Of a stretch of DNA of 64,000 nt, positions 1 to 7,563 are shown piece after piece. The position numbers and the translations under genes were made by a program. Position 1 is the first letter of the stretch; every line of letters starts with the position of its first letter. This DNA comes from Actinomadura graeca (GTDB taxonomy: Bacteria > Actinomycetota > Actinomycetes > Streptosporangiales > Streptosporangiaceae). Where the stretch lies: positions 2,356,001 through 2,420,000 of the forward strand of contig NZ_CP059572.1 of assembly GCF_019175365.1 (NCBI RefSeq), in the 5' to 3' direction. The notes under the pieces were generated by a model. The model did no database searches. It saw only the letters and a program-made list of their open reading frames with translations, and was not told the origin of the DNA.

Positions 1-1
1 C

Positions 2-301
2 GGGTTCCTGGAGGGGCTCGGGCTGCGGCCGGTGGAGCACCCGTCGGGCGCCGGGACGCACGTCCCGGCCGACGCCGCCGGGCGCACCGAGGTGCCCGGG
101 GTGTGGGTCGCGGGGAACGTCACCGACCTGATGGCGCAGGTCGGCGCGGCGGCCGCGGCGGGCGCCCTGGCCGCGGTGCAGATCAACGCCGATCTCGTCG
201 CCGAGGAGACCCGCGACGCGGTCGCCCGGCGGGGGTTCTCCGCCGCCTCCGAGGCCCGCAACTGCGAGCGGGTGCTGGGCGACCGCCGGCACGGCCTGTG
301 A
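2..301 (+). CDS. C-terminal fragment of a thioredoxin-reductase-like FAD/NAD(P) oxidoreductase
   Basis: The gene enters from the left edge in frame 2, so only about 99 C-terminal residues are visible. The stretch VPGVWVAGNVTD followed by an alanine/glycine-rich helix (AQVGAAAAAGALAAVQIN) is the second FAD-binding signature of the pyridine nucleotide-disulfide oxidoreductase family, in which an Asp of the A-G-D/N motif contacts the flavin ribityl chain and the following helix binds the pyrophosphate. Here the usual Asp is Asn (AGN), as seen in many single-domain thioredoxin-reductase-like proteins. The CxxC active site, if present, lies outside the window, so substrate is unknown. It ends 5 bp before the convergent pucR-type gene. 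Confidence 0.8.
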   Translation, partial: GFLEGLGLRPVEHPSGAGTHVPADAAGRTEVPGVWVAGNVTDLMAQVGAAAAAGALAAVQINADLVAEETRDAVARRGFSAASEARNCERVLGDRRHGL

Positions 302-305
302 GGGC

Positions 306-1949
306 TCAGCGCGGGGGGTCGCCGTGGGGCAGCAGGCGCAGCTGGAGCATGGCCGCGAACCGCGCGTCGGGGTCGGTGAGGTCGATCCCGCCGATCTCGG
401 CGAGCCGGCGCAGCCGGTAGCGGAAGGTGTTGTGGTGGACGTACATGGCGGCGGACGCGGCCGTGACGTCGCCGAACGCGTCCAGCCACGCGCGCAGCGT
501 CTCCACGAGGGAGGTCGCGTGCTCGGCGTCGTAGGCGGCCAGCCGGGCGAGCGGCCCGGCGGGGAGGTGGCCCCGCTCGGCCGCCAGGTCCCCCAGTTCG
601 AGCAGCATCGCCTCGACGTGCACGTCCGACAGGCACGCCACCCGGCGCGTCCCGCCGTGGCCGCGCAGCACCCGCAGGACCCGGTCGGCGCCGTCGCGTG
701 ACCAGGGCAGCGCCGCGCCGTCCGCGGCGGTGGGGCCGATGCCGACCAGCGGGCGCAGCCGCTCCCCGACGCGCTCCAGGAAGTCCGACGCGACGCGGGT
801 CACGCGCTCCTCGGCCCGGCCGTCGGCGTGCACCGGGAGGACGCCGTAGACGACGTCCCCGATCATCGCGGCGGCCGCGCGGGGGTGCACCGCGCTCAGG
901 TGCATCGCGAACGCGTCCGCGAGCCGCTGACGCTCGGCGGTGTGGCGGGCCTGGAGACCGGCGGACGCGGCGGACTGCACGTCGAACGGCGCCAGGGCCA
1001 GCACGACGGTCGCCTGCCCGGTGAGGCGCAGCCGGCCGAGGGCCTCCGGCGCGCCGGGGCCGCCCTCCAGCGCGGTCCCGACGAGGTCGGCGCGCAGCCG
1101 GCGTTCGACGTCGGCGCCGGCGCGCAGCCGCAGCATGTGGAGGGCGACCAGCTTGGCGGCCTCGCGCAGCGCCCGGTTCCGCTCCCGGCTCAGCGGCCCG
1201 GGGACGGCGGCCCAGATGGAGCCGAGCACCTCGTCCCCGGCGCGCACCGCGACCGCGGCGCGCGGCAGCTTGAACGTCTCCCACCCCGTCTCCGGCGGGT
1301 CCACGTGGACGGGTTCGTCGCTGCGGTACAGGGCCCTGAAGACGCCGCGGTCCTCCAGCATCCGGACGAACCGCTCGGGCACCTGGCGGCCCAGGATCGT
1401 CTCCACCCGGGAGGCGTCGGCCTCGTCCTGGCGGCCGGAGAAGGCGAGCACCCGCGAACTGCGGTCCTCGATCGTCACCGGCGCGTCCAGCAGCGCGGCG
1501 ACCGCATTGGCCAGCGCGAACAGGTCGCCCGACGGCATCCCGCCGAGGGTCTGCGGGCCGGCCTCGCCGATGTCGCCCTCGGCGAGGATCGAGCGGAGCA
1601 TCGCGGCGAGCTGCGACCAGGACGCGCCCCGCGTGAGGGTCAGCAGGCACACGCCCGCGCGGCCGGCCGCCTCCGCGACGTCCTCGCGGCAGGGCGCGGG
1701 GGCGCGGATCACGAGGGCGGCGGCGCCGCGGGCGCCGAGCTCGGTGAGCAGCCGCGGCACCTCCTCCCCGGTCACGCCGACGCCGAGGACCAGGGCCTGC
1801 CGGGGCAGCTGCGGCTGGTCGAGGGGATCGTGGATGACGACCCCGCCGATCGCGTCGGCCCCGTCGGGGTCGCCGCAGACGAGGTCGAGGAGGGTCGCGC
1901 CGAGGTCCTCCAGGATCCGTCCGAGGCTCGCTCGCGGACGGTCGGTCAT
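306..1949 (-). CDS. PucR-family transcriptional regulator
   Basis: A 547-residue cytoplasmic regulator. The N-terminal about 130 residues resemble the PucR ligand-sensing domain (TLLDLVCG, GGVVIHD, ALVIR), the middle is a GAF/GGDEF-like region, and the last 60 residues form the PucR C-terminal helix-turn-helix (FGDVTAASAAMYVHHNTFRYRLRRL), the clearest diagnostic block. Members of this family activate purine, amino-acid or proline catabolic genes, but the target is not deducible here. I chose ATG at 1949 (MTDRPRASLGRIL), because the extra 44 residues available upstream are low-complexity and overlap the next gene's 3' region. The downstream neighbour on the same strand is separated by about 135 bp, so co-transcription with the GNAT gene upstream is possible. 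Confidence 0.88.
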   Translation of the reverse strand: MTDRPRASLGRILEDLGATLLDLVCGDPDGADAIGGVVIHDPLDQPQLPRQALVLGVGVTGEEVPRLLTELGARGAAALVIRAPAPCREDVAEAAGRAGVCLLTLTRGASWSQLAAMLRSILAEGDIGEAGPQTLGGMPSGDLFALANAVAALLDAPVTIEDRSSRVLAFSGRQDEADASRVETILGRQVPERFVRMLEDRGVFRALYRSDEPVHVDPPETGWETFKLPRAAVAVRAGDEVLGSIWAAVPGPLSRERNRALREAAKLVALHMLRLRAGADVERRLRADLVGTALEGGPGAPEALGRLRLTGQATVVLALAPFDVQSAASAGLQARHTAERQRLADAFAMHLSAVHPRAAAAMIGDVVYGVLPVHADGRAEERVTRVASDFLERVGERLRPLVGIGPTAADGAALPWSRDGADRVLRVLRGHGGTRRVACLSDVHVEAMLLELGDLAAERGHLPAGPLARLAAYDAEHATSLVETLRAWLDAFGDVTAASAAMYVHHNTFRYRLRRLAEIGGIDLTDPDARFAAMLQLRLLPHGDPPR

Positions 1950-2085
1950 AACGGCGGGCACATCCCCGGGCGCCGGTGCCGCCGCCGTCGCTGTTCGTTC
2001 CGCACAACGGGATTCTGCTCGCGGCCCGGGGGATCCGACAAGGCGCACCCGCATCGGGATCGGCCCCTCGTCGGCCGTCACCGTG

Positions 2086-3066
2086 TCAGGCCCACCCGGG
2101 TCCGGGACGGCCGTGGCGCGCCGGCGTGCCCGGCCTCGACGCCGGCGGCCCCCATGACCCGTCCTCCCGTCCGAGGGTGTACCAGCCGGTGCGGTCGAAG
2201 CCGGTCACCCGCCACCCCTCCGCGAGCAGGCCGCCGAGCGCCTCGCGCACCGCGCCGCGCCAGTCCGCCGCGCGCGCCGGGTCGGACCGCCGGAGCACCT
2301 CGACGTCGTCGGGGACGGTGATGATGACCGCAGGGCCGTCCATCCGTTCCGGCAGCCGCCACGTGCCGGGGGCCTCGCCGGGCCCGGCGACGGCGCCCGC
2401 GGTCCCGGCCGCCCGGGCGTCCCCGTCCCGGCGGCGGCCGTGGCAGGCGGCGGCGACCTCGGAGGTGTTCAGCCGCCACCTGACCAGGAGCCGGTCGGTG
2501 TCGCCGCCGCCGTTGACGACGCCGTCCGCCCGGCCGTGGAAGTCGCGGAGGTACTCCACGGGCACGGCGGCCAGCTTGCCGATGGCGAAGTAGGCGTTGC
2601 GGCGGACGAGCGGGTCGAACGTCCACGACACGTCGGTGACGCCGCGCAGCAGCGCCCAGGCGCGCTGGTGGGTCTTCAGCGCGAACCCGATGCCGCGGCG
2701 GCGCGCCCGCGCCGGCACGCCCGCGATGTGGCTGTGCAGGATCTCGTCCGGGGGCGGGCCGAAGAACCCGACGCAGGCCCCGACCAGGTCTCCTTCATCG
2801 AAGGCGCCCGCGATGTAACCGCCCGCATTGGCCATCGCGCACAGCAGTTCCCTCGTCACCGGGACGCTTCCGCCGGACGGCCGGATCTCCTCGAACAGGC
2901 GGTGCACCGCCTCCAGCTCGGCCGGGCCGCCGACCGCGCGGACGCGGACGCCCGCCGCGGAGGCCGCCGCGTCGGCGGCGGCGACCGCGTCACCGGTGAT
3001 CCCCCCGGCCCGTCCGATGACGGCCGTCGTGACCCCGAGGTCCGCGGCGGCGGAGACGCCGGTCAT
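2086..3066 (-). CDS. GNAT-superfamily acetyltransferase (COG3375-like)
   Basis: Protein of 326 residues from ATG 3066. Residues about 40-170 carry a GNAT fold: an early helix-rich part (AELEAVHRLFEEI), the beta-4 strand segment GACVGFFG and the acetyl-CoA loop region AGVPARARRRGIGFALKTHQ, which matches the R/Q-x-x-G-x-G/A pyrophosphate loop. The W-x-F-D-P-L-x-R-x-N-A-Y-F block after it is characteristic of the 'predicted GNAT acetyltransferase' group COG3375, often found with amino-acid racemase or enolase-type genes. Substrate is not known. The C-terminal 130 residues form a second, less conserved domain. A longer start at 3231 exists but adds 55 residues with no domain similarity. Confidence 0.78.
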   Translation of the reverse strand: MTGVSAAADLGVTTAVIGRAGGITGDAVAAADAAASAAGVRVRAVGGPAELEAVHRLFEEIRPSGGSVPVTRELLCAMANAGGYIAGAFDEGDLVGACVGFFGPPPDEILHSHIAGVPARARRRGIGFALKTHQRAWALLRGVTDVSWTFDPLVRRNAYFAIGKLAAVPVEYLRDFHGRADGVVNGGGDTDRLLVRWRLNTSEVAAACHGRRRDGDARAAGTAGAVAGPGEAPGTWRLPERMDGPAVIITVPDDVEVLRRSDPARAADWRGAVREALGGLLAEGWRVTGFDRTGWYTLGREDGSWGPPASRPGTPARHGRPGPGWA

Positions 3067-3285
3067 CGGACGCACCCGCCCGGCTCGTTCACCCTCGGCA
3101 CAGGACACCCACCCCCCGGGTCGTCGAAGCGCGACATTCGGAACTGTAGGTCGGGCGTCCACGGCCCCGGTTCGTTGAGGAGCACAAGGAACGCGGCCCG
3201 GTTCGGTCGTCCCCAACGAAGAACGGTCCACGACGCTCCGGCCGCGGGGACGCGAAGCCGGGGTGTCAGATCCGGGGCTCGGCCG

Positions 3286-3945
3286 TCAGACCCGGCGCTG
3301 GGTCTCCTCCAGGTAGCGCAGGACGGCGGTGACCCTGCGGTCCGTCCGGTCCGTGGGCGCGAGGTCGAGCTTGGCGAAGATGTTGCGGATGTGCTTGTGG
3401 ACGGTGCCCTCGGTGACGTAGAGCCTCTCGGCGATGGCGGTGTTGCCCAGGCCCTCGGCCATCAGCGCGAGCACGTCCCCCTCCCGGGAGGTCAGCCGTT
3501 CCAGGGCGCTGTCGGGGCGGATGCGCGTCAGCAGCTGCGCGACGACGTCGGGGTCGATGGCGGTGCCTCCGGCGGCCACCCGGTGCAGCGCGTCGAGGAA
3601 CTGCTCGACGCGCCCGACCCGCTCCTTGAGCAGGTAGCCGAGCCGGTCGGCGCCGCCCGCGAGCAGCTCGGCGGCGAACGCGTGCTCGACGTAGGCCGAC
3701 AGCACCAGGACGGCCAGGCCGGGACGGCGGCGCCGCGCCTCGACCGCCGCCTTGATCCCCTCGTCGGTGTGGGTCGGCGGCATCCGCACGTCGACGACGG
3801 CGACATCGGGCTGGTGCGCGTCGACGGCCGCGAGGAACGTCGCCGGGGAGTCGGTGGTGGCCACCACGTCCAGCGCCTCCGCGCGCAGGAGCAGGGCCAC
3901 CCCCTCCCGCAGCAGCGGGTCGTCCTCGGCGATCACGATCCGCAT
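3286..3945 (-). CDS. NarL/LuxR-family response regulator
   Basis: A 219-residue two-component regulator. The receiver domain spans residues 1-120 with the acidic pair EDD at 7-9, the phospho-acceptor Asp at 52 (VVDVRMPP), the switch Ser in VLVLSAY and the conserved Lys in LLKERV. Residues 155-219 hold a LuxR-type helix-turn-helix (LTSREGDVLALMAEGLGNTAIAERL). It starts 13 bp inside the end of the histidine kinase gene, so the two are translationally coupled partners. The palindrome at 5258-5275, upstream of the kinase, and an identical one at 7066-7083 are the best candidates for its binding site (inference). Confidence 0.93.
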   Translation of the reverse strand: MRIVIAEDDPLLREGVALLLRAEALDVVATTDSPATFLAAVDAHQPDVAVVDVRMPPTHTDEGIKAAVEARRRRPGLAVLVLSAYVEHAFAAELLAGGADRLGYLLKERVGRVEQFLDALHRVAAGGTAIDPDVVAQLLTRIRPDSALERLTSREGDVLALMAEGLGNTAIAERLYVTEGTVHKHIRNIFAKLDLAPTDRTDRRVTAVLRYLEETQRRV

Positions 3946-5201
3946 GGCAGCTCCATTCGGAGGGTCGTCGGCCCGCCGGGAGGGCTGATCAGGGTGAGGC
4001 GGCCGTCGTGCGCCTCGATCCGGCTGCGGATGCCGGCGATCCCGGTGCCGGCCTTCTCCTCCGCGCCGCCGACGCCGTCGTCCTCGACCAGCAGCGTCAG
4101 GACGTCGCCGACTCGGCGGACGGTCACCTTCGCGCGCCGGGCCCGGCTGTGCCTGGAGATGTTGGTGAGCGCCTCGGCCGCCATGAAGTAGGCGGTGGCC
4201 TCGACGGACGCGGCGCAGCGGACGGGGACGTCGACGTCCACGCGGCACGGGATCCCGCAGTCCGCCGCGAGCCCGGCCAGCGCTCCGGCGAGCCCCCGGT
4301 CGGCGAGGACGGGCGGCAGGATGCTGCGCACCACCGTGCGGAGCTCGGCCAGCGCCTGCTCGGCGGCGTCCTGGGCGCGTTCGAGGACGGCCTCGGCGCC
4401 GGCGGGGTCGCGCGCCAGCGCGCGGCGGGTCGCGCCGAGCAGCACGGTGACCGCGACGAGCCGGTTCTGGGCGCCGTCGTGCAGCGAGCGCTCGATGCGC
4501 CGCAGCTCCGCCCCGTGGGCGTCCAGCGCGGCGGCCCGGGTCGCGGACAGCTGCGCGACCCGCAGGGCGAGGTCGGAATCGGCGGTGGGCACCAGCAGCC
4601 GCCGCCCCGGCAGCGCCTGCAACCAGGCCATGCCCGTGCCGAGCACCAGGAACGCGACGCCGAGCCCGACCCCGAGCAGCGACACCGCCACGGCGTCGGT
4701 GGTGTCGCGCACGGTCCAGAACACCAGGTTGGGGGTGGCCTTGCCCTCCGGCAGCAGCCTCCACCAGAGCGGGTAGGTGATGTCCTGCGCGGCGTTGATC
4801 GCGGTGGTCGCGCCGACCAGGCTGAGGAACAGGCCCAGCGTCCCGTGGGCGAACACCCAGCGGAGCTCCCGCCGGAAGACCGGATCCGCGAGCGCGGCGC
4901 GCGCGCGGGTGGCCGGAGGTCCCTCACAGATGATCTCGGGGCCCCACCGGGAGAGCCGTGCACGCTCCCGGTCGGCCGCGGTCCGCACGACGCGCGGCAC
5001 GGTACGCGCTAAGAGGAAGCCCACGCCGACGACGCACAAGAGGCCGACCGTGAACATCCACGTGAGGGCCGTGAGGGCGAGCATGGCCGTGCCGAGGCCG
5101 CCGACGAGGTGCTCAAGGGCGTCGAGGATGGCACGGGCACGCGAGATGGCGAACCCTCCGCCGCGCCGGGGAACGGCCGGTCCGGATTCGTTCACGAGCA
5201 T
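3933..5201 (-). CDS. Membrane sensor histidine kinase (HisKA_3 type)
   Basis: A 422-residue sensor kinase, partner of the overlapping response regulator. Residues about 35-200 contain four hydrophobic segments (around 36-65, 118-135, 167-192) forming an integral membrane sensor of the type found in actinobacterial NarL-class kinases. The dimerisation/phosphotransfer helix has the phospho-His at 241 (RIERSLHDGAQNRLVAV), with a leucine-rich second helix, followed by an HATPase_c domain: N-box AAEALTNISRHS, G1 box VEDDGVGG, G2 box GTGIAGI. The promoter region is shared with the divergent small membrane gene at 5365 and contains an 18-bp perfect-arm palindrome. Its association with a DD-peptidase-like gene and membrane proteins suggests cell-envelope sensing (inference). 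Confidence 0.92.
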   Translation of the reverse strand: MLVNESGPAVPRRGGGFAISRARAILDALEHLVGGLGTAMLALTALTWMFTVGLLCVVGVGFLLARTVPRVVRTAADRERARLSRWGPEIICEGPPATRARAALADPVFRRELRWVFAHGTLGLFLSLVGATTAINAAQDITYPLWWRLLPEGKATPNLVFWTVRDTTDAVAVSLLGVGLGVAFLVLGTGMAWLQALPGRRLLVPTADSDLALRVAQLSATRAAALDAHGAELRRIERSLHDGAQNRLVAVTVLLGATRRALARDPAGAEAVLERAQDAAEQALAELRTVVRSILPPVLADRGLAGALAGLAADCGIPCRVDVDVPVRCAASVEATAYFMAAEALTNISRHSRARRAKVTVRRVGDVLTLLVEDDGVGGAEEKAGTGIAGIRSRIEAHDGRLTLISPPGGPTTLRMELPCGS

Positions 5202-5257
5202 CTCCGCCTCCTCGTCCCGTGACGCCAGGACCGCGGATCGCCTGCGGCCACGGACGC

Positions 5258-5275
5258 GGTACAGCCTGCTGTACC
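5258..5275. promoter_or_regulatory. 18-bp palindromic operator, copy 1 (GGTACAGC-CT-GCTGTACC)
   Basis: Two 8-bp arms, GGTACAGC and GCTGTACC, are perfect inverted repeats with a 2-bp spacer. The site lies 57 bp upstream of the kinase start (minus) and 90 bp upstream of the small membrane gene (plus). The same arms recur at 7066-7083 in the next divergent promoter region. A twofold-symmetric site of this size fits a dimeric LuxR-type response regulator; the assignment to the adjacent regulator is inference. Confidence 0.7.
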
Positions 5276-5364
5276 GAAAACGGCTCGGTGGCTGGATCGC
5301 ATTCCGCCATCGCGGTTCCTAGCGTGTCTCCCGGCAATCGCATCATTGAATGAGGAGAACGCAA

Positions 5365-5604
5365 ATGACGGACCCCGACGATCCTTCCGAGACGTCATCC
5401 GCGCCCTCCTCCGCTCCGTCCGCGCGCACGCGGGGCGCCCTCTGCCGGCCCGTTCTGTGGGTGCTGCTGGTGACCGGCGCGGCCGGGGTGACGGCGACCA
5501 CCGGTCACGGCACCGCCGTCGCCGTGCAGGCCGCCTTCGCGTCGGCCACCGTCGCCTGCGGTACCGCTCTGATCATCCAGCATTACCGGAACCGCCGCCG
5601 CTGA
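5365..5604 (+). CDS. Small membrane protein, hypothetical
   Basis: Encodes 79 residues starting at ATG 5365, chosen over the in-frame ATG 5350 because GAGGAG lies 7-8 bp upstream of 5365. After a polar Ser/Pro-rich 25-residue N-terminus there are two hydrophobic stretches (about residues 32-48 and 53-70) and a basic tail (HYRNRRR), so it is probably a two-TM or hairpin inner-membrane protein with cytoplasmic ends. No family recognised. It is transcribed divergently from the sensor kinase, with the 18-bp palindrome in between, and ends at a bidirectional hairpin, so it is likely a monocistronic target or accessory of the two-component system. Confidence 0.7.
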   Translation: MTDPDDPSETSSAPSSAPSARTRGALCRPVLWVLLVTGAAGVTATTGHGTAVAVQAAFASATVACGTALIIQHYRNRRR

Positions 5605-5656
5605 CGGACGTCCGGAACACCGCGGTCCGGGCCGGACCGCGAGGACCACCACCGAA

Positions 5657-5676
5657 ACCGTCCACTTGTGGACGGT
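5657..5676. terminator. Bidirectional hairpin terminator
   Basis: ACCGTCCA and TGGACGGT form a perfect 8-bp stem around CTTG, between two convergent genes (stops at 5604 and 5735). There is no clear U-run, as is common for high-GC terminators. Confidence 0.6.
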
Positions 5677-5734
5677 CTCGGCGATGGTTCCGGCGCGCCT
5701 TTTTCTCGGGTGGCCCTATTTCGGCCGGACGCTT

Positions 5735-6934
5735 TTATTTCGATGGGGCCGCACACAACTCCTTGTCGATCAGGGCGTTCTGCGCGCGCAGGGTGGAGAG
5801 GTCCGAGTTGGTGCCGTCACCGGTCGTCTCCACCACGACGGAGCGCGCGCCGTCGTCGGTGATGCCGTTGCGGGTGGCGTAGCCCGCGACGTCACCGGGG
5901 TGGCCCCAGTAGCTCCCGCCGCAGGTCAGCGACGCCTGGAGCAGCCCGAGCCCGTAGCGCGCCCCGGGCCACACGACCTCCAGCTCCTCGGCCCGCACGG
6001 TGGTCTTCATCTCGGCCAGCTGGGCGGGAGGCAGCAGCTCGCCCTTCACCAGGGCGATGAAGAAGCGGTTCTGGTCCGCGGTGGTGGTGACCATCGCCCC
6101 GGCCGCGCCGCCGCCCGACGGGTTCCAGTCGCTGGTGTCGATCGCGTCCTCGACCGGCGGGTCCGGGTTCTCGGGGGTCGGGAAGGCGGAGTAGCCCCTC
6201 ATGTGGGGGGCGATGATGAAGGGCTGGTCATAGGGGGCGGAGGTGTTCCGCAGCCCCAGCGGCTGGATGATGCGCCGGGTCACCTCCTGGTACCAGGGCC
6301 TCCCGGTGATCTTCTCAATGATCATTCCGGCCAGGGTGTAGTTCGTGTTGGAGTACTTCCATTTGCTGCCGGGAGGGAATTCCGGCCGGTGCCGCATCGC
6401 GATGGCCACCAGCTGCTCCCCGGTCCAGGTCGTGAAACGGTTTTCCTCGAACGCCTTCTTGTCGGTCAACGGGGGAAAGTCGAAGGTGTAGTTGAAAATA
6501 CCGCTGGTGTGCTGGAGCAACTGCCGGATCGTGATCTTGGAGCCGTCGTTGCCGTTCCCCTTCACCACACCCGGCAGCCACCGCTCGACAGTGTCGTCCA
6601 AAGACAGCTTGCCCTCGCCGACCAGCTGGAGCACGACCGTGGCGACGAACGTCTTGGTGGTGCTGCCCGTCCGGTAGGCCTCGCCCGCCTCGACGGCCTC
6701 CCCGGTCTCCCGGTCGGACTTCCCGGCGGTGGCGTAACGCGATCCACCCGGCCCGATCGACTGGGCCTGCACCCCGACGACCGCCTTGGTCGCCTGGATC
6801 GCGTTCACGCGGTCCTGCAGCGAGTCGAGCCGCGGCGCGGGCGCCGCGGCGACCGGCTGCCCGAGGCCGACCCCGGCCGCCGTGATGGCGGCGAGTGCGG
6901 TGAAAGTAATCTTTTTGCCGATTCTCACGTGCAT
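5735..6934 (-). CDS. Secreted serine beta-lactamase-family hydrolase / DD-peptidase-like
   Basis: A 399-residue exported class C beta-lactamase-fold protein. Residues 1-31 form a signal peptide (basic start, hydrophobic core, AAA cleavage region). The nucleophile motif is S91-TTK94, the Tyr motif is Y194-S-N196 within KYSNTNYTLAG, and the third motif is H-P-G near the end (GHPGDVAGY), matching the HxG motif of Streptomyces R61 DD-carboxypeptidase rather than KTG. Likely acts on D-Ala-D-Ala peptides or related esters outside the cell. The Lys-rich, lower-GC codon use in the middle differs mildly from its neighbours. An 18-bp palindrome identical to that near the two-component genes lies 132 bp upstream. 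Confidence 0.9.
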   Translation of the reverse strand: MHVRIGKKITFTALAAITAAGVGLGQPVAAAPAPRLDSLQDRVNAIQATKAVVGVQAQSIGPGGSRYATAGKSDRETGEAVEAGEAYRTGSTTKTFVATVVLQLVGEGKLSLDDTVERWLPGVVKGNGNDGSKITIRQLLQHTSGIFNYTFDFPPLTDKKAFEENRFTTWTGEQLVAIAMRHRPEFPPGSKWKYSNTNYTLAGMIIEKITGRPWYQEVTRRIIQPLGLRNTSAPYDQPFIIAPHMRGYSAFPTPENPDPPVEDAIDTSDWNPSGGGAAGAMVTTTADQNRFFIALVKGELLPPAQLAEMKTTVRAEELEVVWPGARYGLGLLQASLTCGGSYWGHPGDVAGYATRNGITDDGARSVVVETTGDGTNSDLSTLRAQNALIDKELCAAPSK

Positions 6935-7065
6935 GAGTGACGAAACTCCCTCGCGAATCGGTGATCACACCGCTCATGCGATGCGCTCATCACCGTAGAA
7001 AGGGAAACGACGGCCCACGAGAGAGCGGGCGCCCATCTTCGGTGGGAGTGAACACGTATGCCCGT

Positions 7066-7083
7066 GGTACAGCCAGCTGTACC
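7066..7083. promoter_or_regulatory. 18-bp palindromic operator, copy 2 (GGTACAGC-CA-GCTGTACC)
   Basis: Identical arms to 5258-5275, only the two spacer bases differ. It sits between the divergent serine hydrolase (start 6934) and the NACHT operon (start 7183). Likely binding site of the response regulator at 3286-3945 (inference). Confidence 0.7.
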
Positions 7084-7182
7084 GGCTTCTGGACCCGCAG
7101 GTCACCGAACGGGAGACCCGGCCCGCCCGGGAAAACCGCCCGAGCGTGTCAAAGGACCGCGTGAGGACCGGACGGCTGACGG

Positions 7183-7563
7183 ATGATGGAGGGTATGGCA
7201 GGTCGCGTACTGGTTTGGGGCGGTGGTGGGGTCGCGGTGGCGGCCCTCGCCGGGATGGTGGCGTACTCGGCGGCGGCGGGCCTGGACAGGGCCGACAAGC
7301 TGGCGAGCGTCGTGGGGGCCTGCGTCGCCGTGGCGGGGCTTGCCGTCGCGGTGTACGGGCTGATCGTCGACCGCCGCGCGGCCGGGGGCGACACCGCCGC
7401 GCGGGCGGAAGGCTCCGGCGAGCGCTCCAACGCCATCGGCGGCGACAACAACGGGGTCGTGTCGTCGGGGGACGGCGCCACCGTCGTCCAGCAGCGGGCG
7501 CGGGCGTCGGGGAGGAGCCGGGTCTACCAGGTCGGAGGCGACCTGCACGTCGACGGGCGGTGA
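7183..7563 (+). CDS. Small two-TM protein with C-terminal YQVGGD motif, first gene of the NACHT operon
   Basis: A 126-residue protein (ATG 7183; ATG 7195 is possible but its GGAGGG is too close). Hydrophobic segments at about 8-28 and 39-60 predict two membrane helices. A Gly/Asn/Ser-rich linker (SNAIGGDNNGVVSSGDG) leads to the last 15 residues, which contain VYQVGGDLHV. The next gene, overlapping by 4 bp (GTGA), carries a related sequence, IFQVAGDMVV, near its N-terminus. Short Q-V/I-x-G motifs of this kind at effector C-termini and NLR N-termini are known as amyloid signalling motifs (RHIM/PP-like and bacterial BASS motifs). Inference: this is the membrane effector that is nucleated by the STAND protein. 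No catalytic domain is visible. Confidence 0.72.
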   Translation: MMEGMAGRVLVWGGGGVAVAALAGMVAYSAAAGLDRADKLASVVGACVAVAGLAVAVYGLIVDRRAAGGDTAARAEGSGERSNAIGGDNNGVVSSGDGATVVQQRARASGRSRVYQVGGDLHVDGR

